Shown here: piece by piece, positions 28,379 to 37,172 of the stretch
Numbering within the stretch: the first letter of the stretch is position 1
Layout of the letters: each line of letters starts with the position of its first letter
From: Sinomonas atrocyanea
Lineage (GTDB): Bacteria > Actinomycetota > Actinomycetes > Actinomycetales > Micrococcaceae
Reading direction: 5' to 3'
Assembly: GCF_030812675.1 (NCBI RefSeq)
Contig: NZ_JAUSTE010000009.1
Span: forward strand, 62,001 to 126,000
DNA length: 64,000 bases
Notes under the pieces: generated by a model
Told to the model about the DNA's origin: nothing
What the model saw: only the letters and a program-made list of their open reading frames with translations
Databases searched by the model: none
Position numbers and translations under genes: made by a program

Positions 28379-29902
28379 TCAGACAGCCTGCCGCGGCTCC
28401 GAGGGTGCGGCATGCGGCTCAGACGGGCCCTGGTCCCCCGCCTCCTCCGCAGGCCGGTTCCGGAGGAAGGCAGCAAGCACGATCGCGGCGACCCCGGCCA
28501 CGGCCGCGACGAGGAACGCCGCGCGGAATCCTGCCATCGCGGCGGCCGCCGCGGGCATGCTCGCCCGGGCCGCCTGCGCCGTGCCGGCCATGACCGCGAC
28601 GAGCAGCGCCGTCCCCGCCGCGCCCGCCACCTGCTGCAGGGTGCTCAGGATGGCCGAGCCGTGGCTGTAGAGGCGCGGCGGCAGCGGATTCAGCCCGCTC
28701 GTGAACGTCGGGGTGAACAGGAAGGCGAGCCCGAGCGACAGGACGATGTGCAGGCCCATGACGAGCCACACCGACGTCTCCGCGGTGATGAACGCCAGCG
28801 CCCCGAGCACGGCGGTGATGAGGGACGTTCCCGTCAGGGTCAGCGGCACCGGGCCGACTCGGTCGAACCACCGGCCGACGGTGGGCGCGAGCAGCCCCAT
28901 GACGAGGCCGCCCGGCAGGAGGAGCAGACCCGTACCGAGCGTGTCGAGCCCGCGAAGCTGCTGGAGGTAGAGCGGCAGGAGGATGACGACCCCGAAGAGG
29001 GCCATCATCCCGACCATGAGCAGCGCCGTCGCGATCGTGTACATCGGATACGCGAACGCGCGCAGATCCAGCAGCGGCGAGCCGGAGCGCTGGAGCGCAA
29101 GCTGCCGCAGCACGAAGGCCGCCAGCGCCGCGGCCCCGACCAGCAGCGGCACGACCGGGCCGAGTCCGCCCGATCCCTCCCCGCCCAGCTGGCTGAGCCC
29201 GTACACCACGCCGCCGAAGGCCGGCACCGAGAGCAGCACCGAGAGTGCATCGAGGGCGCTGCGCTCCCCGCCGGAGGCCCCGCGCAGCTTCGCGGCACCG
29301 AACAGCAGTGCGGCGACCGCGATCGGCAGCACCGTGAGGAACATGAACCGCCACGAGAAGAACTGGAGGATCAGCCCGGAGAGGGTGGGACCCACGGCGG
29401 GTGCCACGGAGATGACGATGCTGACGGTGCCCATGACCTGCCCCCGGCGCGGCACGGGAATGAGGTTCAGCACGCTCGTCATCAGCAGCGGCATCATGAT
29501 CGCCGTGCCGGAGGCCTGGACCACGCGCGCGAGCAGCAGCACCCCGAAGCCCGGCGCGAGCGCGGCGAGCAGCGTGCCGGTGCTGAACAGGCTCATCGCC
29601 AGGATGTACACGGCGCGGGTCGAGAGCCGCTGGAGGAGGAAGCCCGTGGTCGGGATGACCACCGACATCGTCAGCATGAACGCGGTGGAGAGCCACTGGA
29701 CCGTGGGCGCGTCGATGTGCAGCTCGGCCATCAGGCGGGGCAGGGCGACGTTCATGATCGTCTCGTTGAGGATCACCACGAAGGCGGCGACGACCAGCAC
29801 GGTCACGACGAGCCGGTTCTCCGGGCTGATGGGGTGCGCCTCGCGCGGCGTCGCGGCGCGCGGGGCGGCCGACGGCGAGGGGTGCTCGGATGCGGGAGGC
29901 AA
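28379..29902 (-). CDS. MFS transporter, DHA2 (EmrB/QacA-type)
   Basis: 507 aa with about 14 membrane helices, typical of the DHA2 drug:proton antiporters. Signatures: FVVILNETIMNVALPRLMAE (helix 1), the loop after helix 2 and motif C-like VAPAVGPTLSGLILQ in helix 5. It probably exports hydrophobic or cationic compounds. The TTG at 29902 is chosen as start because CAGGAGA lies 6 bp upstream and the transporter begins soon after; ATG at 30028 would add 42 unlike residues. No linked regulator. Confidence 0.85.
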   Translation of the reverse strand: MPPASEHPSPSAAPRAATPREAHPISPENRLVVTVLVVAAFVVILNETIMNVALPRLMAELHIDAPTVQWLSTAFMLTMSVVIPTTGFLLQRLSTRAVYILAMSLFSTGTLLAALAPGFGVLLLARVVQASGTAIMMPLLMTSVLNLIPVPRRGQVMGTVSIVISVAPAVGPTLSGLILQFFSWRFMFLTVLPIAVAALLFGAAKLRGASGGERSALDALSVLLSVPAFGGVVYGLSQLGGEGSGGLGPVVPLLVGAAALAAFVLRQLALQRSGSPLLDLRAFAYPMYTIATALLMVGMMALFGVVILLPLYLQQLRGLDTLGTGLLLLPGGLVMGLLAPTVGRWFDRVGPVPLTLTGTSLITAVLGALAFITAETSVWLVMGLHIVLSLGLAFLFTPTFTSGLNPLPPRLYSHGSAILSTLQQVAGAAGTALLVAVMAGTAQAARASMPAAAAAMAGFRAAFLVAAVAGVAAIVLAAFLRNRPAEEAGDQGPSEPHAAPSEPRQAV

Positions 29903-30210
29903 GGGGTTCTCCTGAGGTGCTTTCAGGGAAGGACAAGGGGAGGGTGCGGCGCGCCGGGGCGCGCCCGGCGCAGGACCGGTGTCGAGTCCAACGCGGGGAA
30001 GGCTCCCATTCTTCCAGAAGGCGGGCACATCGGACAGGCGCGGGACGGCTCAGCCCCCGCGGATGCTCCGCACGCGGTAGCCGAGGAATCCGCAGCGGGG
30101 AGGGCCGCCGTGATGGCGAGGATCCACGCGACCGGTGCCCAGCCGGAGTCGGCCGCTGTGACCCAGAGGATCAGGTGGAACGAACCGGTGCCCAGGAGCC
30201 TTTCCGGCGG
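29903..30210. other. 308-bp gap upstream of the MFS gene
   Basis: Contains a GC-rich stretch at 29941-29985 and, next to the GNAT gene, a possible decayed membrane-protein fragment (30050-30195). No promoter of the MFS gene stood out. Confidence 0.4.
30050..30195 (-). pseudogene. Possible remnant of a small membrane protein (frameshifted)
   Basis: Read on the minus strand, one frame gives LGTGSFHLILWVTAADSGWA and on to AWILAITAAL, and a shift of one base joins it to CGFLGYRVRSIRGG and a stop. Together they look like the C-terminal half of a two-helix membrane protein, but there is no start codon next to the acetyltransferase stop and the frame is broken. Weak evidence; it could be chance. 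Confidence 0.25.
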
Positions 30211-30654
30211 TCAGGCCAGGTCGTAGACGGCGACGGTAGTCCCGGGTTCGAGACGGGCCCCGGTAGAGCGGTAGGTGGCCAGGGCCGCCTGGTTGTCCTG
30301 CTCGGTGGCCGTCCACATGCCGTAGCACCCGGCCTCCCGGGCGATCTCGGCGAGGGCATTGACGAGGTGGGAGCCCACGCCGCGGCGCCGCCAGCCCTCG
30401 GCCACGGCGATCTCGTAGAGGAACATCTCGGTGCCCTTGTCCGGGTGGGCCGTCTCGACGCCGCTCACGAAGCCGACCGCCCGGCCCCCTGCATCCTCGG
30501 CGAGCAGCAGGTGGTGTCCCGGCTTGGCCAGGAACTCGCGGGCCCCCGCGTCCGTGACAGGGGCGTCGAACAGATCCGAGGCGGCCGTGAGCCGGCCGGC
30601 GTCGTGCGGGCCGAGGCGGCGGAGTGTGATGTTGGGCGCGTTGTCCGCATCCAC
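30211..30654 (-). CDS. GNAT acetyltransferase similar to AAC(3)-I
   Basis: 147 aa. GNAT fold with TEMFLYEIAVAEGWRRRGVG as beta4 and the acetyl-CoA loop, then SHLVNALAEIAREAGCYGMW and a C-terminal DNQAALATYRSTGARL. The N-terminal stretch AASDLFDAPVTDAGAREFLA and the LYEIAV core resemble the AAC(3)-I group (gentamicin/fortimicin acetyltransferases) more than generic GNATs. Whether it acts on aminoglycosides is unproven. The GTG start is 6 bp after TAAGCT on the minus strand, a leaderless layout. Confidence 0.8.
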   Translation of the reverse strand: MDADNAPNITLRRLGPHDAGRLTAASDLFDAPVTDAGAREFLAKPGHHLLLAEDAGGRAVGFVSGVETAHPDKGTEMFLYEIAVAEGWRRRGVGSHLVNALAEIAREAGCYGMWTATEQDNQAALATYRSTGARLEPGTTVAVYDLA

Positions 30655-30838
30655 GGCCCGAGCTTACGCGCTCCGCCAGGGAAGGTGAACGGCGGGCGAC
30701 CTCAGGCCCAACTGCAGCTTGCTACACTCGGACAGCTGAGCCACCCACGGCTCGCCACCCCACGACAGCCCGACACGGACGCAGCCCCCCTTCGCGCCCG
30801 GAACGGCGTGCGCCCGAAAAGAGGAGATCCCCGACCTC

Positions 30839-32239
30839 ATGACCGCTTTGGCCGAGCCCGACTACTACGACGACTTCGACTCCGACTTCCGCTCCGAGCT
30901 CGACGCGAAGTACGAGGAGGGGTTCGGCTACAGCCCCCACATGGAGGACGAGGACGACGACCGCCTGGACGACCTCTTCGCGGGGCTCTTCGACGCCTCC
31001 GACGAGGATGACGACGACGCGGAGCCCCTGAGGCCCACGGCCGCGCCCAAGAAGGCGGCAGCCAAGGCATCCTCGGGATCGCCCGCGCCGAAGAAGGCCA
31101 CCGCGAAGGGCACCCCCGCCGCGTCCGAGGTGGTCGTGACGAGCATCGCCGAGCGCCGTGCCGCCGCAGGCGTGGACCTGGCCGCTCCTGTTGCGGCGCC
31201 TGCTGCCGCCCTTGCTGTTGCCGCTCCGGTGGCCGAGCCTGCGCCCGCTCCGGTGGCCGACCTGCCGCGGACCACCGCCGCCGACGAGGTTGCCGCCGCC
31301 GCCCGCCGCGCTGCGGAGAGGGCCCGGGCGGCCGCCGATGAGGCCGCCGCCGCGGCGAAGCAGGCGGTGGCGCACGCCGTCGCCAAGGCCGCTGCCGCGA
31401 AGGCTGCCGCCGCCGAGGCGTCCGCCGCCGAGCAGGCTGCCCAGGCTGCGCTCGACGCCTCGACGGCCGCCGAACAGGATGCCGTGCGCGCTGCCGAGCA
31501 GCTCGAGCTCGTGCTCGCCGCGCCCCCCGGGGTGACCTCGGGCGCTGGCGAGGTGACCTCGGCGCAGGAGGAGCCCGCGCAGAAGGAGGAGCTGGTCCAG
31601 GCCGAGGAGGCGCCCGCCGCCCCCGCCGGGAACCCGCCGGCCTCCGACCCGAACTTCGCGCCCCACATCGCCCCGGTCAACCAGCACGTGGAGTTCCTGC
31701 GCAAGCTGCGCCCGGGCTTCGAGGTCCCGTACGTCGACCCCATGCACTCGGTCGACGAGTGCCGGATCGTGAGCCTGTTCTCCAACACCGGCGAGGCCAG
31801 CCCGCGCGGCTACGTCTGGGCCGGCGACGACGCCGCCGCGACGCGCCTGCTCGGGCTCCAGTACCAGCTGGGCCTGCGGCCGGAGTGGATCATGCCCTGG
31901 AACGCCTACCCCTGGTTCACCCCGGGCGAGGCCAACGGCAAGCTCACGCCCGAGCAGCTGCACGCTGGCCTCAAGCCGCTGCTCACCTTCCTCAAGACTG
32001 TCCCGAGGGTGTCGGCGATCGTGGCCCACGGCACCGAGGCGAACCGCCTCGCGCAGATGCTCCTCAAGACGGACAACCCCCTCATCTGGCGCCGCGGGCT
32101 CAAGGTCTACAAGGCCCGCGCCCTGCACGGGCGCGCGTTCGCCGGCTCGAAGGAGCGCCAGACCGAGTGGCTCATCGAGATGGGCCGCGCGTACGCCGAC
32201 GCGATGGCCCGCGCGGGCCTGCAGGCCGGCCGCGCCTAG
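30839..32239 (+). CDS. Uracil-DNA-glycosylase-like protein with long acidic/Ala-rich N-terminus
   Basis: 466 aa. Residues 1-62 are strongly acidic (DDFDSDF, EDEDDDRLDD). Residues 63-100 are Lys/Ala/Pro-rich. Residues about 145-235 are an Ala-rich helical stretch with regularly spaced Arg/Lys/Glu. The C-terminal domain (about 275-460) resembles the actinobacterial uracil-DNA glycosylase superfamily: PYVDPMHSVDECRIVSLFSN, RGYVWAGDDAAATRLLGLQY, WNAYPWF, VSAIVAHGTEANRLAQMLL and ALHGRAF. Repair activity is inferred. The leader could bind DNA or scaffold. ATG 30839 with GAGGAG 12-14 bp upstream. Confidence 0.65.
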   Translation: MTALAEPDYYDDFDSDFRSELDAKYEEGFGYSPHMEDEDDDRLDDLFAGLFDASDEDDDDAEPLRPTAAPKKAAAKASSGSPAPKKATAKGTPAASEVVVTSIAERRAAAGVDLAAPVAAPAAALAVAAPVAEPAPAPVADLPRTTAADEVAAAARRAAERARAAADEAAAAAKQAVAHAVAKAAAAKAAAAEASAAEQAAQAALDASTAAEQDAVRAAEQLELVLAAPPGVTSGAGEVTSAQEEPAQKEELVQAEEAPAAPAGNPPASDPNFAPHIAPVNQHVEFLRKLRPGFEVPYVDPMHSVDECRIVSLFSNTGEASPRGYVWAGDDAAATRLLGLQYQLGLRPEWIMPWNAYPWFTPGEANGKLTPEQLHAGLKPLLTFLKTVPRVSAIVAHGTEANRLAQMLLKTDNPLIWRRGLKVYKARALHGRAFAGSKERQTEWLIEMGRAYADAMARAGLQAGRA

Positions 32240-32272
32240 CGCACGGAGCCTGGGCAGCACCCCAGAGGCACG

Positions 32273-32314
32273 GAAGCGGACGACGGCGGCCACCCGGCCG
32301 GCGTCGTCCGCTTC
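32273..32314. terminator. Shared hairpin between convergent genes
   Basis: Inverted repeat of 13 bp (32273-32285 and 32302-32314) between the convergent stops at 32239 and 32331. It has no long T-run. It could end transcription in both directions. Confidence 0.6.
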
Positions 32315-32330
32315 CGTTGCGTGAGGGTGC

Positions 32331-32477
32331 CTACTTGCTGCGGGGCTTGCGCAGGTGCGCCACCGGATCGGCGTCGAGGGAGACCGCCCTCTTGGCCTTC
32401 TTCGCCGCGCGCTGCTCCTTGATGGTCTTCGACGGCTTCTTGTGGGTCTCGGGCTGGTGAGGCTGCTTGTCAGGCAT
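32331..32477 (-). CDS. Small basic protein, 48 aa
   Basis: Begins MPDKQPHQPETHKKPSKTIK and ends VAHLRKPRSK; about one third Lys/Arg/His, no hydrophobic helix. AAAGGAG 7 bp before the ATG gives strong support that it is translated. Similar short Lys-rich proteins are annotated as hypothetical in Arthrobacter relatives; the role is unknown. Nucleic-acid binding is possible from charge alone. Confidence 0.75.
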   Translation of the reverse strand: MPDKQPHQPETHKKPSKTIKEQRAAKKAKRAVSLDADPVAHLRKPRSK

Positions 32478-32540
32478 GTCAGAGCTCCTTTGATCGTCCC
32501 CCGATTCACATGACGATACGCCGGTAGGATGCTGGGCACC

Positions 32541-32939
32541 ATGCCTCCTTCCAATGCACCTGCATCGTCCCCCTCAGCGGTGAGGATCGACTCCTGGCTG
32601 TGGGCCGTGCGCGCCTTCAAGACGCGCTCCGCCGCCACCGCCGCCTGCCGGGCGGGGCACGTCCGGCTCAACGGCAACCCGGTCAAGGCCTCGCAGACGG
32701 TGGTCCCGGGAGACACGATCCGGCTCCGCCAGCCCGGGTTCGAGCGCATCCTCGAGGTGCACGTGCTGATCGTCAAGCGCGTGGGCGCCGAGGCCGCGTC
32801 TCGGTGCTACACGGACCACACGCCCGAGCGGCCGCCGGTTCCGTTCCTCGGCCTGCCGCAGCGCGACCGCGGGGCGGGGCGGCCCACCAAGAAGGACCGG
32901 CGCGAGATGGAACGGCTGCGCGGGCAGCAGGCTGAGTAG
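32541..32939 (+). CDS. S4-domain RNA-binding protein, Hsp15 type
   Basis: 132 aa. The S4 domain spans about 12-75 (VRIDSWLWAVRAFKTRSAAT, ACRAGHVRLNGNPVKASQTV, GDTIRL). The C-terminus is rich in Arg/Lys (GRPTKKDRREMERLRGQQ). Hsp15/HslR binds 50S subunits that carry stalled nascent chains. ATG at 32541 is chosen; an in-frame ATG 12 bp earlier overlaps a TAGGAT -10-like hexamer. The start is therefore moderately sure. Confidence 0.88.
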   Translation: MPPSNAPASSPSAVRIDSWLWAVRAFKTRSAATAACRAGHVRLNGNPVKASQTVVPGDTIRLRQPGFERILEVHVLIVKRVGAEAASRCYTDHTPERPPVPFLGLPQRDRGAGRPTKKDRREMERLRGQQAE

Positions 32940-32981
32940 TCGCCTGAAAGTCTTCCCGGAAGGATCTGACAGGATCGGAGG

Positions 32982-33983
32982 ATGACCTGCACTCCTCGAA
33001 CGATCGCCGGAACCGGTGTGGGGCCCGTGGGCTTCGGCTGGATGAACCTGAGTCAGTCCTATGGCCCCCTGCCGTCCCGCGAGGACGCCGCCAAGCTCCT
33101 CCTGCACGCGCTCGACGCCGGCGTGACCCACTTCGACACCGCCACCATCTACGGTGCGACCGCCAACGAGACCCTCCTCGGCGAGACGCTCGCGGGCCGC
33201 CGCGACGAGTTCTTCCTCGCCTCCAAGGGCGGCATGTCCTCCCACGACGGGCGCCGCGTCATCGACGGCCGGCCCGAGACGCTCCGCGCGCACGTCGAGG
33301 CCTCGCTCGCCCGCCTGCGCACCGAGAAGATCGACCTCTACTACCTCCACCGCTGGGACCGCTCTGTGCCGATCGAGGAGTCCGTCGGAGCACTCGGCGA
33401 GCTCGAGCGCGAGGGCAAGATCGGCGCCGTCGGCCTCTCCGAGATCGGCGCGGACACGCTGCGCCGCGCCCACGCCGAGCACCCCGTCGCCGCGCTGCAG
33501 AACGAGTACTCCCCGTGGACGCGCAACCCCGAACTGGGCACGCTGGAGGCGTGCCGCGAGCTGGGCATCGCGTTCGTCGCCTTCAGCCCCGTGGGCCGCG
33601 GCGCCTTCGGCGGGGTGCTGCGCGACCCCTCGGGGCTGCCGGACTGGGACCTGCGCCGGTCGATGCCGCGCTTCGCTGCCGAGCACTGGGCCGCCAACCT
33701 CTCCCTCCTGGACCGCTTCGCCGGGCTCGCGCGCGGCGCCGGCTGCTCGCCCGCGCAGCTCGCGATCGCCTGGGTCCTCTCCCGCGGCGAGCACGTCATC
33801 GCGCTGCCCGGCACGCGCAGCGCGGCCCACCTCGACGAGGACTTCGCGGCGGGGTCCCTCGGTCTCCCCGTCGAGGTGCTCGCCTCCGTGGACGAGCTGG
33901 TCAACGAGCGCACCGTCTCCGGCGGCCGGTACTCCCAGGCCGCGCAGGCCGACGTCGACACCGAGGAGTTCCAGACCGCCTGA
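32982..33983 (+). CDS. Aldo/keto reductase
   Basis: 333 aa. TIM-barrel NAD(P)H-dependent reductase. The catalytic tetrad is visible: Asp in THFDTATIYG, Tyr in the same motif, Lys in ASKGG and His in YLHRWD. The NADPH-binding tail has ALPGTRSAAHLDEDF. It resembles YajO/YghZ-like general stress AKRs; substrate not predictable. ATG with CGGAGG directly upstream. Stand-alone gene. Confidence 0.9.
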   Translation: MTCTPRTIAGTGVGPVGFGWMNLSQSYGPLPSREDAAKLLLHALDAGVTHFDTATIYGATANETLLGETLAGRRDEFFLASKGGMSSHDGRRVIDGRPETLRAHVEASLARLRTEKIDLYYLHRWDRSVPIEESVGALGELEREGKIGAVGLSEIGADTLRRAHAEHPVAALQNEYSPWTRNPELGTLEACRELGIAFVAFSPVGRGAFGGVLRDPSGLPDWDLRRSMPRFAAEHWAANLSLLDRFAGLARGAGCSPAQLAIAWVLSRGEHVIALPGTRSAAHLDEDFAAGSLGLPVEVLASVDELVNERTVSGGRYSQAAQADVDTEEFQTA

Positions 33984-34009
33984 GCGGCCCTCGGATTCGC
34001 AGGGCACCT

Positions 34010-34029
34010 GCAGGGGACTTCTCCCCTGC
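34010..34029 (+). terminator. Short hairpin after the aldo/keto reductase
   Basis: GCAGGGGA, loop CTTC, TCCCCTGC: perfect 8-bp stem 26 bp past the stop. No T-run, so only a candidate terminator. Confidence 0.45.
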
Positions 34030-34095
34030 TCGCGGACGACGGCGTTGCGTACGCTGGCGTTGTCGGCCCACGGGGCCGCGCGGAGGGGGATTGTC

Positions 34096-35589
34096 GTGGG
34101 ACGGTTCGTGGGGGGCGCCGTGCGGGCGCTCGTGGCCGGGGGCTCTGCCCTGCTGCTCGTCGTCGGCTGGCTCGCCGTCGCCTCCGGGGCGCTGCTCGCG
34201 TCCGCGCCAGCGGCGCTGGCGGACCCGCCCACCCAGGTGGTGGTCGAGGACACCGCGGGAGCCCTGTACCGCCCGCAGCTGGATCAGGCCCTCGCGAAGA
34301 TCTCGTTCTACGAGCCCACGAAGGTCGTGGTCTTCACGCGCGCCGGCACGGCGGCGGACAACCTCAACGAGGAGGTCCTGCGGTACGCGAGGGCCAACCA
34401 CCCCGAGTGGATCAGCGCCGACGGGCAGAAGTGGGCGGACGGGCTGTTCATCTTCGCCCTCGACACGACCGGGCGGCATGTCGGGACCTACTTCGGCGAG
34501 GACCGCAAGGTGAGCCTCGACGAGCAGAAGGCCATCCAGGACGACACCAAGGACCTCTTCCGTGCGGCCCAGTGGACGGACGGGACCATCGCCGGTGTGG
34601 AGTCCGCGGCGTCCCGGATCGGGCGCCCCTGGTACCTCTCCCCCGCGTTCCTGATCGGCGGCGGGATCGCCGGCATCGTGGTGCTCGGCGGCGCGGGGAC
34701 GTGGGCCGGCATGCGGGCTCGGCGGCGGCGGAAGTTCGCGGAGGCGCTCGCCTCCGGGGACCGGTCCTACTCCTCGGTCACCCTCGCGCTCGAGGAGACC
34801 GAGCTCAACGCCTCCACCATCCCGGCCTCGTCCTCCTATGGAGGCCTGGTCCTCGAGCGGTGGGAGGGCTTCCGGGCCAAGCACCGCGAGGCCACGCGGC
34901 TCCGGGACCGCCTCACCCCCATGCCGGCGCGGGAGCGCTCGAGGTCGGCGAGCCTGAAGGAGGCCCGCAGATACGAGGAGCTCGCCCAGACCCTCGACGG
35001 GCTCGACGATGCGATCGCGGACACCAACTCGATCCTGAACCGGGGCGCGAGCTGGCGCTCCGCGTGGCAGCGCCAGACGGGTGACCTCACCGGCCAGCTC
35101 GACGGGGTGGACGCCATGCTCGCGGCCGCGACGACCGCTGGCGCCCCCGAGAGCGCCAAGGCGCTCGAGTCCGGCGTCGCCCTCGCCCGGGTCGAGATCG
35201 AGCGGCTCGGGGGCGGTCTCGAGGACGGATCCCTCACCCCGGAGGCGGCACTCGACGGCCTCAAGGCCCAGCGCGAGCGCATCGGCGAGCTCCTCGGGGC
35301 GCACGCGCAGGCCGTGATCGACGCGCACGCCAAGAACGCCAAGGAGCGGGACCTCATGCACCGCAAGCTCGAGGCGTCCACGCGGTCCTGGCGCAGCACG
35401 CACCGGACCCAGGGCAGCATCCTCGACGTCGCCTACCCGCAGCTGCCCGTGGTCAGCATCATGAGCTTCAACACCGGCATCGCCGCCGGCTATTCGGCCG
35501 TGGACTCCGCCCGCTCGTCCTCCTCGAGCACCGGCTACGGCAGCAGCGGGGGGAGCTTCTCCGGCTCCGGCAGCTCGTCCGGCTTCTGA
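34096..35589 (+). CDS. Secreted/membrane-anchored protein, TPM-like (DUF5129-type)
   Basis: 497 aa. A signal sequence of about 40 residues with cleavage likely near SAPAALA-DPP. Residues about 45-170 resemble the TPM phosphatase-like fold (DTAGALYRPQLDQALAKISF, VVVFTRAG, WADGLFIFALDTTGRHVGTY). One membrane helix lies at about 193-215, followed by basic RARRRRK. A long helical cytoplasmic region and a Ser/Gly-rich end (SGGSFSGSGSSSGF) complete it, as in TPM family proteins. Start GTG with GAGGGGG 6-8 bp upstream; an in-frame extension far upstream lies inside the previous gene. Function unknown. Confidence 0.75.
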   Translation: MGRFVGGAVRALVAGGSALLLVVGWLAVASGALLASAPAALADPPTQVVVEDTAGALYRPQLDQALAKISFYEPTKVVVFTRAGTAADNLNEEVLRYARANHPEWISADGQKWADGLFIFALDTTGRHVGTYFGEDRKVSLDEQKAIQDDTKDLFRAAQWTDGTIAGVESAASRIGRPWYLSPAFLIGGGIAGIVVLGGAGTWAGMRARRRRKFAEALASGDRSYSSVTLALEETELNASTIPASSSYGGLVLERWEGFRAKHREATRLRDRLTPMPARERSRSASLKEARRYEELAQTLDGLDDAIADTNSILNRGASWRSAWQRQTGDLTGQLDGVDAMLAAATTAGAPESAKALESGVALARVEIERLGGGLEDGSLTPEAALDGLKAQRERIGELLGAHAQAVIDAHAKNAKERDLMHRKLEASTRSWRSTHRTQGSILDVAYPQLPVVSIMSFNTGIAAGYSAVDSARSSSSSTGYGSSGGSFSGSGSSSGF

Positions 35590-35590
35590 C

Positions 35591-36805
35591 TCAGGCGCCC
35601 TGGAAGCGCAGGATCCGCTCGATGGCCGCCTCGACCGCCGGCTGGCCCGCCGCGAAGGAGAGGCGGACCGCGCGGGATCCGTGGACCGCATCGAAGTCGG
35701 TGCCCGGCACGAGTGCCACCCCCTCGGCCTCGAGCAGCGCCCGGGCGTACTCGCGGGAATCTCCGAACCGGGCGAGCTGGTCGCCGAGCTCGGCGTAGAG
35801 GTAGAACGCGCCGTCGGCCGGTGCGGCCGGCCCCCACCCCAGGGCAGGCAGCGCGTCGAGCAGCGTCTGCCGGGTGCGGGCGTAGCCGGCGACCCACGCG
35901 TCGGCCTCGGCGTAGGACTCGAGGGAGAAGGCCTCGACCGCCGCGAGCTGGGACGGGGCCGGCGGGCACAGGGCGACGTTGCCGGCGAGGGCGTCCACCG
36001 CCCCGACCAGCTCCTCCGGCACGAGCATCCAGCCGAGCCGCCACCCCGTCATGCCCCAGTACTTCGAGAAGCTCGAGATCACGACCGCTTCCCGGTCCAG
36101 CTCCCACGCGCACACCCCGCGCGGGCTGTGCACATCGGAGGCCGTGCCCGCCCCCGGGTAGGTGATGCCGTGGTAGATCTCGTCGCTCACGAGCCGGACG
36201 CTGTTCGCCGCGCACCAGTCGCTCAACGCGGTCAGCTCGTCCCGGTCGACCATGGTCCCCGTCGGGTTCGCGGGCGAGGCGAGCACGAGGCCGGCGAGGG
36301 GCCCGCGCTCGGAGGCGGCGGCATCGAGCATCGCTGGGGTGGGCTGGAAGCGCGACTCGGGGCCGGCGTCGAGCTCGACCACCTCGCACCCGAGCGCGGC
36401 GAGGATGTTCCGGTACGCCGGGTAGCCCGGGAGGGCGAGCGCCACCCGGTCCCCGGCCTCGAAGGCGGCGAGGAACGAGAGCAGGAAGGCACCCGAGGAC
36501 CCCGTGGTGACGGCGACCTGGGCGGGATCCACCGCGAGGCCGTACCACCGGCGGTAGTGGTCGGCGATCGCCGCGCGGAGCTCCGCCGTGCCCAGTGACG
36601 GGGTGTACGTCAGGGCCCGGCCCGAGGCGTGGATCTGCGCGGCCTTGGCAGAGACCGCGGAGGGCGCGCCTCCGGAGGGCTCTCCCGCGCACAGGCTCAC
36701 GACGTCGCGGCCCTGGGACCGCAGCCCGTCGACGCGGGCGAGGATGTCCATGACCGCGAACGGCGGCACCTGCGAGCGGGACGAGGCGGCGAAGCGGGAG
36801 CTCAT
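35591..36805 (-). CDS. Class I pyridoxal-phosphate aminotransferase
   Basis: 404 aa. AAT-like fold type I. PLP-lysine is in SSFSKYWGMTGWRLGW; LASPANPTGTMVDRDEL holds the Asn, SDEIYHGITY the Asp/Tyr, and the C-terminal AVRLSFAAG the substrate-carboxylate Arg. The substrate may be aspartate/aromatic or another amino acid; it cannot be fixed here. ATG at 36805; CAAGCT 7 bp upstream is a weak leaderless-type -10. Its stop is one base from the convergent gene's stop. Confidence 0.9.
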   Translation of the reverse strand: MSSRFAASSRSQVPPFAVMDILARVDGLRSQGRDVVSLCAGEPSGGAPSAVSAKAAQIHASGRALTYTPSLGTAELRAAIADHYRRWYGLAVDPAQVAVTTGSSGAFLLSFLAAFEAGDRVALALPGYPAYRNILAALGCEVVELDAGPESRFQPTPAMLDAAASERGPLAGLVLASPANPTGTMVDRDELTALSDWCAANSVRLVSDEIYHGITYPGAGTASDVHSPRGVCAWELDREAVVISSFSKYWGMTGWRLGWMLVPEELVGAVDALAGNVALCPPAPSQLAAVEAFSLESYAEADAWVAGYARTRQTLLDALPALGWGPAAPADGAFYLYAELGDQLARFGDSREYARALLEAEGVALVPGTDFDAVHGSRAVRLSFAAGQPAVEAAIERILRFQGA

Positions 36806-36868
36806 GCGCTCCAGCTTGTCACACGCGCGGCGCCGGGCGGCCGGCGGCTCGGCGGAGGGGTCGGGGCC

Positions 36869-37126
36869 TCAGGCGAGGCTGAGGAACATCTTCTCGAGCT
36901 CGGCCACGTCGCCGCCGCGCTCAGGGTTGGCGAGGCACTGCTGCAGGTTCGTGGCGATGATGCTGAATCCGGCCTTGTCCACGGCGCTCGAGACGGCGGA
37001 GAGCTGCGTGACGATCGCCTTGCAGTCCTGGCCCTCCTCGAGCATGCGCACCACGGCGTTGAGCTGGCCCTGGGCACGCTTGAGGCGGTTGATCGCAGCC
37101 CTCATGGACTCCGGCTCGACATTCAT
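36869..37126 (-). CDS. CsoR/CstR-family (DUF156) regulator
   Basis: 85 aa, all-helical tetrameric repressor family. The fingerprint is Cys35 (QDCKAIVTQL), Asn60 and Cys64 (TNLQQCL). Copper-sensing CsoR has Cys-His-Cys; here the His is Asn, which fits the persulfide sensor CstR or another dithiol sensor better than Cu(I). No rhodanese, thiosulfate or copper pump gene adjoins it. ATG with AGGAGG 5 bp upstream. Two matching operators lie 47-85 bp upstream of the start, so it is probably self-regulated. Confidence 0.88.
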   Translation of the reverse strand: MNVEPESMRAAINRLKRAQGQLNAVVRMLEEGQDCKAIVTQLSAVSSAVDKAGFSIIATNLQQCLANPERGGDVAELEKMFLSLA

Positions 37127-37172
37127 GGTGTTCCTCCTTCTGGCACGCCCTTCGCGACAGGCACCTTCCAGT

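Noticed and set aside
34096-35589. 811-residue frame starting at 33154
   Set aside because: The upstream part is an out-of-frame reading of the aldo/keto reductase; the GTG at 34096 has a ribosome site and a signal peptide.
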